The notes beneath the pieces are model-generated. The model was given only the letters and a program-made list of their open reading frames with translations, had not been told where the DNA came from and ran no database searches. A program made the translations under genes and the position numbers. Shown in pieces: positions 44,440 to 55,320 of a stretch of DNA of 64,000 bases. The stretch is taken from NCBI RefSeq assembly GCF_040412425.1, contig NC_089781.1, forward strand, positions 50,539,727 through 50,603,726. The letters run 5' to 3'. The stretch comes from Macrobrachium rosenbergii (lineage: Eukaryota > Arthropoda > Malacostraca > Decapoda > Palaemonidae). How positions within the stretch are numbered: position 1 is the first letter of the stretch; every line of letters begins with the position of its first letter.

Positions 44440-45046
44440 AGTTTATTATACAATGGAACGTAAATGGTTTTCAGACCAGATTACACCTAGGAGAAATACA
44501 AAGATTACTAAAAGAATATGCAACAATGACATTACGTTTACAACATGTCAACAAAACAGTGTCAACGTCAACAAAACAGTGTCAACGGTAGGTAAATACA
44601 CCTTAGTATCAACATCACGAGAAGTAAATTTAGGTACAGCCATATATGTACATAACAAAGTATGTATTGACAAAGTACCTGTAAACATTACTGACTTGCA
44701 AATATCAGGGATTAAAATCAGAATAAAAAAGATATTTATGTGTAATTTATGATTAATACAACTAACCTAATAAAAATTACGACATTGATAAACTTAAAGA
44801 ATTACTTAACAGTGCCAAAGAACCTACAATAATAGTAGGTGATTTTAATGCTCACAACACAATATGGGACTGTAACTGTACAAACTCAAATAGAGCAGGA
44901 AGTAAATTAGAAGAATTCATAGATTCAAATGACATGTGCTGTATAAATGATAACGAAATTAGCACATATTTTTCAAAAACACACGGAACGCTTTCCTCAG
45001 TAGACTTAACTCTATGCACAACAGGCATAGTAGACAGACTGGATTG
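44440..45046 (+). pseudogene. LINE-a endonuclease domain, first part
   Basis: FIIQWNVNGFQTRL near 44440 is the Asn-containing start of an AP-type endonuclease. IIVGDFNAHNTIWDC (44830-44875) is the GDFNxH block, and LSSVDLTLCTTGIVDRLD (about 44993-45044) the SxxDL block. A 20 bp tandem duplication at 44547-44586 and a stop near 44750 break the frame. Confidence 0.8.
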
Positions 45047-45322
45047 ACTGATTAATTGTGGATTATCTGGCGTCAAACTACCAGGGTCACTGACGCCGAA
45101 TACTAAATGTGATCTCTTCACTTTTATAGTATGTTATACAAAATTAAAAATAAAATTCTGCTAAACAGAACTACATATAAATTTGATTAAAAAGAAAAAA
45201 AAAAGAAAACTATAAAATAAATAAATATATAAAATTCTGCTAAAAAGAATTGTTGATAAATTTGATCCGATAAAAACAGTATAACTTAAGAAAAAAAAAT
45301 ATATACTAAGACAGCACAGCTG

Positions 45323-45690
45323 TCAAATATATTTGAGAAGCCCAGCTTCTTTGATAAAAGAGATAACGTTATTAATACATATACTTTCTCCCAACAGTTT
45401 TGCCATGCTGTAATTACCACCTGCTGCTTCACTGCTATACGATAAAAAACGATTCCTAAGTTCCACTAGACTGAGACACTCAACCAGCAAATGCCAAACA
45501 GTCAGTGGAACCAAGCAATCGTCTCATTCTCCCCATTCATCACATAGCCGCGAGTTAAACGCTTATGGCCAATACGTAATCTACACAATACAACCTCTCA
45601 CTTCCTTGGTATTAGGTCATATTTCCAAGGGTGTGTCTGACTAGTGATTTCTTTCATTTTATTGGGGCCTACTCTGTCCCACTGAAGTGC
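45323..45690 (-). pseudogene. LINE-b ORF2 C-terminal region
   Basis: After the RNase H frame ends, the minus strand codes VPLTVWHLLVECLSLVELR in another frame. The family normally has a Cys/His-rich HxxxEC block here; HLLVEC keeps part of it. The rest of the 3' end to 45047 is non-coding and A/T-rich. Confidence 0.65.
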
Positions 45691-46770
45691 TCATAACTGC
45701 TGGATGGATTTCCATATAATATGGAATGCATCACGATATGGAACAGGGCATTTTCTGGGGATCAAAGTTTGTGCTGCTAATTTGGCTAGCTGGTCTGCCT
45801 TTTCATTTCCCGATGTGTTCACTTGGGCAGGAACCCAACAAAAAGAAACAACGCTTCCTCTACAATGGTGCAAGAAGATCCACTGCAAGATCTTCAACAC
45901 TAAGGGATGATCAGTATTGAAGACTTCCAGGGACTCTAAGTCACTTTTAAAGTCACAAAATATTGTGTAGCTAGACACTAGAAGTGTTGCAATATGTTCC
46001 AGTGCTACTAAGATGTCATTCAGCTCAGCTGTAAAGTTTGAAGCAACTGAAGGAAGCGCACCTCTTCGATTAAAAGATTCACTAAAAACTCCATAACCAA
46101 CGCCAGCATTGGATTTGGAACCAACAGTAAATATAAATCTTGTATCTATATGCTCTGAAGCATGCTCTAAAAATATTGCCATCATTTCCTCATCAGATTT
46201 ATCCCTCTTTGCTCCACTGAAGTACCTGCAGAATTTCACAGCAGGTAACTCCCACACAGGAGTAGTAGGATACATAAAAGGAAGTACGGGAATTTTTATA
46301 ATATTTGTATCCTCTAAAATCTTTTTAATTCTGTAGCTAAAAGGAGTAGGATACCTTGGATGATTTTCATAAAAACCGTTAAAAATATTTCTGCTTGCTA
46401 CAGCAAAAGCCAGAGATTTGGGAAGTCTTTGCACTCTAAACCAGTATCGAAGTAACGATGACTGGCGATAGAGTTCAAGGGGCATTTCTCCTGCATCAAC
46501 TAGCAAACTAGATATTGGTGATGAACGAAAAGCTCCTGTGGCTATACGAATACCTGAATGATGAACAGAATCTAAAATTTTTAAGTTAGATGAAGAGGCT
46601 GAAGAATATACTTCACAACTGTATGACAGCTTTGATAAGATTAAGGTTTTATGAAGCTTTAGTATAAGATTTCTACTAGCTCCCCAAATGGTGTGAGACA
46701 GCACCTTCAAGATGTGCAGAGCTTCTAGGCACTTTGCTTTGATATGTTTGATATGGGGGACCCAAGTCAC
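45691..46770 (-). CDS. LINE-b RT thumb and RNase H, 359 codons open
   Basis: The frame begins in the RT thumb (LSHTIWGASRNLILKLHKTL, SCEVYSSASSSNLKILDSVH). From about residue 210 it carries an RNase H domain: FTVGSKSNAGVGYGVF, FTAELNDILVALEHI (Glu), IFCDFKSDLESLEVF (Asp) and WVPAQVNTSGNEKADQLAKL (last Asp). The first catalytic Asp appears as Val in FTVGS, so the nuclease is probably inactive. It is continuous with broken RT sequence on the right. Confidence 0.85.
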   Translation of the reverse strand: MTWVPHIKHIKAKCLEALHILKVLSHTIWGASRNLILKLHKTLILSKLSYSCEVYSSASSSNLKILDSVHHSGIRIATGAFRSSPISSLLVDAGEMPLELYRQSSLLRYWFRVQRLPKSLAFAVASRNIFNGFYENHPRYPTPFSYRIKKILEDTNIIKIPVLPFMYPTTPVWELPAVKFCRYFSGAKRDKSDEEMMAIFLEHASEHIDTRFIFTVGSKSNAGVGYGVFSESFNRRGALPSVASNFTAELNDILVALEHIATLLVSSYTIFCDFKSDLESLEVFNTDHPLVLKILQWIFLHHCRGSVVSFCWVPAQVNTSGNEKADQLAKLAAQTLIPRKCPVPYRDAFHIIWKSIQQL

Positions 46771-46789
46771 TCTGCTGTCAAAAACTAGG

Positions 46790-47760
46790 CCTAAGAAGCG
46801 CGCTTGTTCTACACATGGGATTCTATGGTCATAAAAATAGAGGTCTGGATCAGGATGTACTTCCCTGATCCGGCAGAAGTGGACAGCAGTAGTCTTGTTA
46901 CAGAGATTTTAAAACCCTGTTTCTCAGCCCAACTTGCTATTTTATTTATCGTTAATTGTAACTTTCTTTCGGCTACAGTCATCCGGGTGGCTGCAAAAGA
47001 TATTGACAGGTCATCCACAAATAACGTCTTTAAGACCTTTTTTTGGAATAACAGATGTAACACTGTTTATGGCCAGAGCAAAAAGCGTTACACTGAGAAC
47101 ACTGCCCTGGGGAACACCTTCTTGGCACCTTTTCTCTGATAAAATATGGCCAACTTTAACTTTAAAATACCTACAATGTAAAAATGATCTGATGAATAGA
47201 GGTAATTTTCCTCGTAGACCACTATTATGCATTGTCTTGAGAATTCCATGTCTCCAGGCAGTGTCATATGCCATCTCTATATCAAAAAACACTGTCACGT
47301 GGTGTTGTTTGGAGGCAAATGCTTCACAGACAGAGGTGTCAAAATGCAGTAAGATATCCAGTGTGGAGTACATTTTTCGAAGGCCACACTGAGAAGGTGT
47401 TCAAATATTGTTGTGCTCTAAATGCCACATCAGCCTTATATGTACCATTTTTTCCATTAATTTACACAAACAGCAAGTTAACGCAATGAGGCGGTAACTT
47501 GCTGCATAGAGAGGATCTTTTCCAGGATTAAGGAATGGTAACATGGTTGCCAATTCCCATATGCTAGGGTAGCTGCTTTCATCCCATATTCTATTGATAA
47601 TACTGATTACAAAAAGTTTTGTGTTCCTTGAAATGTGTTTAAACATTTCGTAAGGAATCTCATCTGGGCCAGGGGCAGTGTTCTTGCTCCTGGCTAAAGC
47701 AGAGTTAAATTCCCTTTCAGAAAAAGGCATATTGTAAGATTCAGTCTTGTTTGATGAAAA
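46790..47760 (-). pseudogene. LINE-b reverse transcriptase
   Basis: Minus-strand blocks: NTAPGPDEIPYEMFKHI, LNPGKDPLYAASYRLIAL, CLCKLMEKMVHIRL, FFDIEMAYDTAWRHGILK, EGVPQGSVLSVTLFALAINSV and LFVDDLSISF, with the catalytic FVDD at 47010-47021. Three frames are needed (47401-47730, 47011-47373, 46809-47063). The catalytic Asp pair is retained. Confidence 0.85.
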
Positions 47761-47879
47761 GTCAAGTACCTATTGTTCCTCCATCATTCTGAAATGATGT
47801 CCTGGGCAACTATCTGATTTTCCAGAGACTCGAGCAAAGTGTTCAGAAAATATATTACTAACTTCTGTGGCATCAGTGA

Positions 47880-49020
47880 CATGATTATTATTTACTTTAA
47901 GTACTGGAGGAGGATTGGGTGTAAACTTATTTTCTTGCAAATGCTGCTGACTGGTGTTCTGCTGTTAACAGAGAATACATATCCTGCCCATGATTGTCTT
48001 CTGGCAGCTTTCATAGCTTTTCGAAATCGTGCCCTACACTGTTTATAAGGGATGACATTGTCCACAATGTGATGTCTACGGAGCACCTGGTCAATGATGA
48101 CCTTGTAGCTCGATGTAGCATCCTTAATTCTTCTGACCACCATGGAACTGGCCGTTTCCTGAAAAGTCCTTTAGTTTGAGGAACTGAATGTAAGCCTGCA
48201 GTATGGAAAGTTCCACTGAGTAGATTGATGGCTCATCTATACTTGGGAAATCTTTAGCATCCCCTTCTAACTCGCTCAAATCTTTAAATTTTTTCCAATT
48301 TGCTTTCTCTAAGCACCATCGTGGTGATCTTGGGATAGGTCGACCATCATTGGTGCTGATTATAATTGGAGAATGGTCAATGGTATGCCAGTCATCACTT
48401 GTTCTCCAGTTAAAATCAACACTGCAATGAGAGCTACAAATTGAAAGGTCAGTGCAGGAGACAGTGCCAGTCTGAATGTGATAATGGGTAGGTTCTCCAG
48501 CATTAAGAAGGTCTATATCTTCATTTTCTACAATAGATGCCATCATATTCCTTTTTTGGTTTGAGGTTTGATGTTACATCTCCCCATAATGGATGTCTGC
48601 TGTTGAAGTCACCAAGAAGAAGAAGAAATGGCTCTGGTAGTTGCCACATTAAGGATATTAGGTCCTCTTGGGAGACATGACTATTGGGTGGAATGTAAAG
48701 GGAACATATAGTATATTGCCTTCTTAAATTAATCCGTACAGCCACAGCTTGAAGTGGAGTATTTAGTTTTACTTTGTAGTGTGGAGTATCTCGACGGATG
48801 TAGATGAGGGATCCACTGTGATTTTCCATTTCCAAATCAAATTCGGTTCTGAAGTGAACATATTCCCTAGGACAAACGGTATATTCACCTAGCATGGTCT
48901 CCTGCCAACATATCTCTACAGGAGAATGCTCATAGAGCAAAAGCTCCACTTCCTCATACTTTGCTCGGAGTCCCTGACAGCTCTACTGAATTATGGAAGT
49001 GAATTTATTTCCGTCTGGAA
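47880..49020 (-). pseudogene. LINE-b ORF2 start and endonuclease
   Basis: Minus-strand reading starts near 49010 with SIIQ, where the usual Trp codon is TAG, then CQGLRAKYEEVELLLYEHSP and ICWQETMLG. SLIYIRRDTPHY and LLLGDFNSRHPLWGD (about 48600-48560) give the endonuclease core. After a frameshift near 48530, CSVDFNWRTSDDWHTIDHSPI near 48370-48430 is the final SDHxP-type block. The 47892-48143 frame links to the RT. Confidence 0.8.
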
Positions 49021-49023
49021 CCA

Positions 49024-49600
49024 TCAGTATGGTTCCTTTTTACAAGATCGGAGAGTCCTTTTTTCTACTTGGGGAAGGCAATTTAATGGGCAGTTTTGTT
49101 GGCTTCTTGGGGGGAATAACCACTTGAAAGAGCCAACATCCTTTCCTTCAGTGTCTTTGACACTGAGGGGTTTTTTAATTTCTTTTCTCTCTGTCTCAAT
49201 CGAGACGGAGAGAGCAGAGGTGTTCTCTAAAGAGACCTCCTCATCTATCTTGCTATTGCTGGCAGTAGCCAGCTCTGCCTCTAAAGAGGCAGAAGCACCA
49301 GCATCTGCTGGTTTGTCCTCCAAAGAGGAGTTGGCACCAACAGAAGCTGGCACTTGGCCAGCGAGTGCTGGCCCCGCCTCCAATGAGGCAGATGGTGGAG
49401 GGTGTATCTCAACTGACACTTCAATTTTTCTGAGCTCTATGTTGACATCTTCCTTGTTGGTTCTACTGAACCTTGTCTTTGCATTACCATCATCAATAGA
49501 TTCTGATGAATCTGTTAGGCGTCTTTTTAGAGATTCTTTTTTTGACTCTACCTTTGTGCTTCTTATTTTGGTTAGTTTATTTGTCTCTTTCTGTTGGTTT
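49024..49600 (-). pseudogene. LINE-b ORF1 C-terminal region, Ala/Ser/Glu-rich
   Basis: Open on the minus strand from about 49419, with repeated S-L-E/A motifs (SASLEAGPALAGQ, NSSLEDKPADAGASAS, NTSALSVSIETE). The DNA is an array of short perfect inverted repeats between 49148 and 49389. The long plus-strand open frame over the same bases (48926-49651) is a shadow. The role of this part of ORF1 is unknown. Confidence 0.65.
49148..49389. repeat. Array of about ten adjacent short hairpins
   Basis: Perfect or near-perfect inverted repeats at 49148-49166 (stem 8), 49187-49212 (11, one mismatch), 49224-49235 (5), 49258-49273 (6), 49274-49293 (9), 49297-49312 (7), 49316-49329 (5), 49331-49340 (4), 49356-49373 (7) and 49376-49389 (5). 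Loops are 2-4 bases. Example: TCTGCCTCT AA AGAGGCAGA. They lie within LINE-b ORF1. Confidence 0.85.
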
Positions 49601-50589
49601 CTAAGTTTTGCTACTACTGAGGCAAAACTTAGACCTGGTCTTACATTTTAGCTTTTGCTTAAAAGTTGTCCTCTCCATCACTCTTAATGCCTGAATTTCT
49701 TTTTCAAATAAATATGCATCACACTGTTGAGATGATGATGATGCATGTCCCTCACCACAGTGAACACATTTAGGTTCCCCGGTGCACATACCATGCTCAT
49801 CATCTCCACAGTTGACACAAACTGCAGGATTTTCTTGTATTTTAGATCGGCACGTCTGAAGGGTGTGTCCAAAACGTTGGCAGTGGAAACACCTTCTGGG
49901 CCTCGGGATGTACTGTTTTATTTTGTATCTATGCCAGGCTGCAGAGACATACTCTGGGAGTCTTAAAGTATTGAACGTCAATATTAAGGTAGGTTGAGGT
50001 ATTCGATCTCTATCCACCTTCTTTGTGACCCTGTTCACCTTAATTACACCCTGATCTTTCAATTCATTTGCAAGTTTCTCCTCAGAGAAACCCATTAGCT
50101 GAGGGGCATAAATCAAACCCTTGCTGGAGTTCAAGCTGGAGTGGGGACCACACTCCACTAACTCCTGCAAGGGTAGACAAATTCATCAACTTCATGCTTT
50201 CCTCCAGGGAGATACTCTCTACCAGGAGCATATTACTGTTCTGAGGGGATACTTTCAGTTGTCTGCCACAGCATTTTAGTTTCCCCGTTTACCTCAAAAA
50301 TATCAATATTGTCACCATTAAGCTTCAAATTTAGATATTTTTCATATGAGTTGGGTACAAAGACCCCAGGAACTATTTCATACTTCTTGCTTTTCTTTAT
50401 TGCAAATGGTTCCAGTGTGACAATATTGGAACCAGATGCTTTTTGTTGGGGATTCCTGGCTGTATTCCTTCTTGCCTGGCATTGGGTTGTCAACCGTGTC
50501 TGATTGTCATTTGGCCCAGGGGTACTAATTTCAACATGGGGACCTTCCATGAAAAAATTGGTTAAAAAAATAATGCTGCTGGTGAACAC
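49601..50589 (-). pseudogene. LINE-b ORF1, nucleic-acid-binding protein
   Basis: Two open pieces (50233-50589 and 49601-50170, minus). The second ends with three zinc knuckles: CFHCQRFGHTLQTC, CVNCGDDEHGMC and CVHCGEGHASSSSQQC (49690-49890). That triple CCHC array is typical of Jockey/I-group ORF1 proteins, which bind the LINE RNA. PRPRRCFHC just before it is basic. A frameshift lies near 50200. Confidence 0.82.
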
Positions 50590-51332
50590 TGAAGAGGCAC
50601 CATTGACTTTTCATGGGTCCCTATTCTCAGCTATTGACACCAGTAGGAACTGACTCCCAGACGTCCACCCCTTACCCTACCCAAAAAGGGATAGCACCAA
50701 CATACCAGAGAGGCACAAGTGTAAGCCTAACCCGCTTGTTGGGACCGAGACTATTACTAGAATACAATCATCCCCACTCAGACTATGTTGGTGGGCATAC
50801 CGGAAAATATGCTGGGAGTCCTACCCCTAATAACAGCCCACCCCTGGAATCCACGGGCTGATCTCAGGGATAGTTCCGCCTTCAGGGTGTCAATATGACA
50901 TCATATTAACACCCTTCAGGTCCAAACATCATCAAATTGGGTGATGCTCCCAATCACAGTTCCCACATTTAGCTTCGAACATGACCCCAATCCAAGGTAT
51001 GATGCCCTTTCCTTTCACACAGACAGGAAATTTAATGAAGGTGGAAATATCCACAATATGTAAGCGAAAGAGCTGGGGGAAAAAAAAAATAGAAGCGGTA
51101 GTCATACCGGGTGGATAGGAAGATGGAAGAGAGCTGAAAAAATAAGCTAGAGGAAGAAGTAAAAAAGGAGTAGAAGAAAAAGAAGACAGAGAGACATTTA
51201 TAGTCAAACAGGGGGAATGATTTCCCCTCGTTTGAGAGCCCCTTGCCTGTCGCAAATCTACAGCACGAGAAAGAATATTCTATGCTGGAGCCATGTGACT
51301 ACGTCACGGCAGTCTCTCATTAAGGGGAGACT
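50590..51332 (-). other. LINE-b 5' untranslated region
   Basis: Between the ORF1 start and the target-site duplication the minus strand has no sustained frame. It begins CAGTCTCCCCTTAATGAGAG at 51332 and includes a purine-rich run (51130-51200 on plus). An internal promoter would be expected here from knowledge of I-group elements; no specific motif was confirmed. Confidence 0.55.
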
Positions 51333-51342
51333 GACTGGATTG

Positions 51343-51825
51343 GAGTTGATGACTTGCATACCAGTGATCATTTCCCAATATTAATTTCATTATTACAAAA
51401 TAATCCCACTAAGCATTTCCCTCAATATAATGTTTATACAGCAGATTGGTAGTGATATGAATTCCACGCTAGGAATATCCCACCATTTGAGAATATACAA
51501 GATCATAATGACACAAATAGGTTTCTCATTGATTTCATTAAAAATGCTGCTGATAAAGCAATACCAAAGTCAAAATCTCATTGAACAAAACACAAAGTCC
51601 CACGGTGGTCTGAAAAACTAACAATTAATAAAAATAAAACACCAAATTAGAAGACGATTAGATAATTTGAATAGAAAGTTCAGTAAAATAAATAAAACAT
51701 TACTGATATTAGAAGAAATTTTACAAAAACTATATAACCACACTGTTATTAGAAACTGATACATTAAAACCTCTATATAACAAAATATCTGCAAAATTTA
51801 AAAGAGAAGTAATTCAAGGAAGAGT
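51343..51825 (+). pseudogene. LINE-a, end of endonuclease and linker
   Basis: Directly after the LINE-b target duplication, VDDLHTSDHFPILISLLQNN is the final SDHFPI block of the endonuclease. It continues in frame the SVDLTL part that ends at 45046. The rest (ADKAIPKSKSH region, KFSKINKTLL) is the linker to RT, with several stops. It is cut at 51825 by C3. Confidence 0.8.
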
Positions 51826-52224
51826 TGTAAGGTGTCAAAGAAACGAGCAGGTAAAAGTTACTGCTACTTTATTAGCAGATCCAGGCAGTTATATTGGCCG
51901 ACTGACTGAGAGACAATGGAATTGACTGTGACCTGAGGTCGAAACAATAAACAATAATATGGGTGAGTACAAATTACAATACAAAACATACAGAGCTACA
52001 ATATGGATACAGTCTTGATGCCTGTGAATGAAGAAACATGTGTGGTGTGTGACATTTGTATAAATACGCATAAAGTAAAAAAATGATTAAAATGCGTGAC
52101 CTGGCACGTTTTTAGGCGTGACTAATTGAGCTTGAAGAAATGGAAGTCATAAAAGAAAACAAGCTCAGCGGAGACTTAATTAATGGCAAAACACTATCCT
52201 GCAACCCGATGTGGTGACTTTACA
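51826..52224 (-). repeat. 3' LTR of C3
   Basis: 399 bp. On the plus strand it begins TGTAAGGTGTCAAAGAAACG and ends ...GGTGACTTTACA. It matches 56420-56842 but lacks some GC-rich bits, e.g. part of the CGCCG tract near 51905 and near 52185. Confidence 0.9.
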
Positions 52225-52720
52225 AATACCTCATAAGACGAGGGACGTGTCTGACTAATCCCTGTATTTGCTGGGACGCTGAAGGGTGCCGCGGCTCCTT
52301 GAAGATAACGGAGGGGCCTCCCGCCTGTGAGGCTGCTGGTTGGGCGGTCCCTTCCTGGGCGGCGCCTGCGGGTGGTGAGGGCGTGCTGGAGTGCGGTTGG
52401 CGGAAGGGTGCTGCGTCGCTGCCGGGACTCTCCGACAGGAAGGCGGGCTTTAACCGGTCTCTATGGAAACCCAGTCGTCCCTGCCTGGGAGTGCCAGCTG
52501 GAACTCTTGCTGTTCCGTTCCAGTTGTGGAAGGGTCCCCTGTAGGGCTTAGAGTTAGTGGTGGACGGACGGCGTCGACTTGACGAAGACGTGGGTGGCGG
52601 ATGACAGCTGTGGCGGCATGAAGGTGGTTGCTTTGTCGATGTATGAGCGCCTGCAAGGGGGTTAACTTGCCGCCACGTCGCGAGCCTCTGCAGTGATGGG
52701 GAGTGGCGTTCATCCGTCAC
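52225..52720 (-). pseudogene. C3 pol C-terminal tail
   Basis: A 166-codon minus-strand frame, Pro/Ser/Thr/Gln-rich (TPSPPAGAAQEG, SQAGGPSVIFKEP). The C-terminal half (RLGFHRDRLKPAF, then SVIFKE) is also present in C2 next to its 3' LTR. It follows the integrase core and probably includes the integrase C-terminus; its function is not known. Confidence 0.65.
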
Positions 52721-53430
52721 GAGCTCTCCGGCACCACGAGGGGTTCCCCATAGGTTTGTTCAGCTGCGGATGGGGTGCTGATCGGCTCTGGGGCGGTCCT
52801 CAACGTTAAGGAGGACCCACGGCAGCTGATGTTTCCAGTCCTCGGTGGTGCAGCGGCCATGAGGGATGACTTTAGGGACCTGTGGAACCATTCAACCAGG
52901 CCGTTGGCCGCTGGGTTGTACGCTGTGGTGGTGTGGTGCGTGGTTCCCAGCAGTTGAGCCAGGCAGACCACAACTCAGAGGAAAGCGGGGCCCCTGTCGG
53001 TTGTGATGTGGTCCGGGGCGATAAATATAACCCAACTGGAGAGCAGGGCCTCGCGCACGCGCTGGTGGTGGCTTCTTGCATGGGTGTTAGGGCCACCTGG
53101 GTCGAGTGGTCTACCACCGTCAGGAGGTATCTGGATCTGCCTGATGGGGAAGGGGCCCGACGACGTCGATGTGGATGTGGTAAAGCGGCGCCCTGGCTGT
53201 GGGAACTCGCCTACCCCCGACTGCGTGTGACGACCCACTTTACTGGTCTGGCACTGCAGGCACTGTTTTGCCCAGGCCGTGGTGTCCTTTGCACCCGTGC
53301 CAGACGAACTTTTTTGAAAGCAGTTTGGCTACTGGTCCTGCCGGAGGGGTGTGAGAGGCCGTGAATTATGTCGAATACCTGGCGGCGGCGTGAGGCTGGA
53401 ACCAGCGGGCGGGGCTGGCCTGTGCTGATG
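52717..53430 (-). pseudogene. C3 integrase
   Basis: VFDIIHGLSHPSGRTS (zinc-domain His) lies near 53375 in the frame shared with RNase H. The core then runs GGRPLDPGG...ITTDRGPAFL (second Asp, about 52980) and TTTAYNPAANGLVEWFHRSLKSSL (catalytic Glu, about 52890). Three frames are needed. Confidence 0.75.
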
Positions 53431-54117
53431 TCACAGAGCAGGCTTCCTATTTCGGGGGCCGGGTCACGTCCGCCATGAGGGATTGATGGCGGTCCGGTAT
53501 GCTGGGGTTTCTGGGTCAGCGGCCCTGTTCTCTGGCAAGGTCCTGGTAATCTACACCAAGCTGCATTTGCGTTCAACTCGACTCTGGAGAGGGCGTCTGC
53601 TACGGGATTTTTTTCTTGCGGGGAGGTACCTGACGGAACAGGTAAATTGGCTATGGCTGAGAGGTGGCGCTGCTGTCTGGAAGACCATGCGTCCCCTTGC
53701 TTCGTGAAGGCGTGAACCAGTGGCTGGTGGTCTGTGAAGATTGTGAAGGGCGTCCCCTCCAGGAGGAACTTGAAGTGCCGAATTGAGCGGTACATTTAAA
53801 AGAGTTCCCTATCGGAAGGTGCTGTTTCGGGTCTCTGCGGACTGAACTTCTTGCTGAAGAAGGCGATGGGCTGGGGGCGCCGTTGATGATTTGCTCCAGA
53901 ACAGCACCGCAGGCAACGTTACTGGGCGTCTGTCGTCAGCTGGAGGGGATTTGGGATCCTGGTGTGCCAAGGCGGTTGCCTTGGTGAGGGGCCTGCCAGG
54001 GAAAAGGCCTGCTGCTGGCTGGGTCCCCAAGACAGGGACTTGGTTGACCTTTAGGACTTCCGTCAGGGGCCGTGGTGTGCGCGATCCCGGGATGAACCGC
54101 CTGTAGAAGTTTACCAT
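53431..54117 (-). pseudogene. C3 RNase H
   Basis: Minus-strand open frame from 53795: RHFKFLLEGTPFTIFTDHQP (Asp) ... NPVADALSRVE. The upstream part lies in the 53809-54117 frame (MVNFYRRFIPGS, the RT-RNase H connection). Frameshifts near 53800. Confidence 0.78.
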
Positions 54118-54835
54118 CCCAAGGAACTACCCTGGACGGCCTTGATGGAGGTGGGTGTCGGGAACTTGGCCACGGCTGCCACTTTCGATGTAAGAGGGCG
54201 GACGCCTGTCGGAGACACCTCGCGTGACCCAGAATTCTGCTTTCTGGACGCCGAAGGTACACTTGTCAAAACAGAACGCAGGCCGTTTCTTGGAGGCGCT
54301 GGAGGACTGCTTTGATGTGTCTCTGGTGTTCGCCAGAGACCTGGAAAATATGAGAATGTCGTCGAATTAGCAGACAAGAATTTTAGGTCCCCAGGATGCT
54401 GTCCATGAGCCGCTGGAAGGTGGCCCCGGCGTTCCTCAGCCCGAAGGTGGAGAAGGCGAACACATAGGACCCGAAGGGCGTGATGATGGCTGTCTTTGGT
54501 ATGTCCTCTGGCGCAACAGGTACCTGGAAATAAGATTTAAGAAGGTCCAATTTAGTGAATATTTTGGCCCCGTGAAAGGAGGCCGTGAGGTCTTGCATGT
54601 TGGGTAGAGGGTAGTGGTCGGGCTCTGTTGCAATGTTGAGCCTGCCTGTAGTCGGATGCAGGGGGTCTCCAGGAGCCGTCCGGTTTCTGCACCATGTGGA
54701 GGGGGAGGCCCATGGACTGGAGGCTTTCCTGCAGATGCCCATCTGTTCCATCTCCGCGAATGCTTTTTCGCCTCCTGAAGGCGCTGAGGGGAAGCCTGCG
54801 GAACGAAATGTGATAATCGGAGGCCCTTTAGTCAC
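54118..54835 (-). pseudogene. C3 reverse transcriptase
   Basis: The minus-strand frame 54383-54835 contains GRLNIATEPDHYPLPNMQD, KLDLLKSYFQVPVAPEDIP, PFGSYVFAFSTFGLRNAGAT and FQRLMDSILG. The active site follows after a stop as FDDILIFS (about 54340-54365), so Asp-Asp is kept. The RT is close to that of C1. Confidence 0.82.
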
Positions 54836-55059
54836 TATATGGTGGTATATGCCGTATTTGGCTGGGGCTTTGGGACTTGGCGGCTCGGGCTTAAATACCT
54901 CAGGGAACTCCGACAGAAGGTGTGCATACTGGTGGGGCGACGGCGCTGATGGTGGGTCTGGGTCCCGCCGTTAACGGAGAGACCGCAGGAGTCGGTATCG
55001 AGGAGGCGCTTTGCGCCCCACGTCGACTAGCAGGCCGAAGTGCGCCAGAAAATCGGCCC

Positions 55060-55320
55060 CCAGGAGTGGGATTCCTACGTCCGCGACGATGAAGTCCCAG
55101 GAGTAACTCTGGCCAAGGATGGAGATCGACAGGAGCCTGGTGCCGTAGGGTCTGGTGTCTGGTTGCGGTCCTCTCTGGATGCTGGGAAGACCGATTTAAA
55201 GGCTCCTGTGTCGACCAGCATCATCCTGCCGGAGACGGTGTCGCGGACGTAAAAACCTACTGTGTTTTTGAGGCCCTGGGTTCTTCGGCTGCCATGGCGG
55301 CCTGTCCTGCTGGCCGCCAC
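55060..55320 (-). pseudogene. C3 aspartic protease
   Basis: MMLVDTGAFKSVFPAS near 55180-55225 (minus) is the active site. The preceding VGFYVRDTVSGR is the flap-side strand in the family. The same block occurs in C1 (11848) and, mutated, in C4 (60437). Confidence 0.75.

Larger units (their letters stand above)
45047..51332 (-). mobile_element. LINE-b, near full-length I-like LINE
   Basis: A 6.3 kb minus-strand element with ORF1 (zinc knuckles) and ORF2 (endonuclease, RT, RNase H). GACTGGATTG at 45037-45046 and 51333-51342 is a perfect 10 bp target-site duplication; removing the element restores continuity of LINE-a. No poly-A is visible at the 3' end (45047). The RNase H after the RT places it in the I group. 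The protein differs from LINE-a/c, so it is a separate family. Confidence 0.88.

Noticed and set aside
49148..49389. CRISPR-like or rho-independent terminator array
   Set aside because: Repeats are inverted and different from each other, have no spacers of fixed length, and lie in a eukaryotic LINE.
48926..49651. Long 241-codon plus-strand open frame
   Set aside because: It is antisense to LINE-b ORF1 and the start of ORF2, which carry recognisable motifs on the minus strand. Its Ser/Glu-rich text comes from the hairpin repeats.
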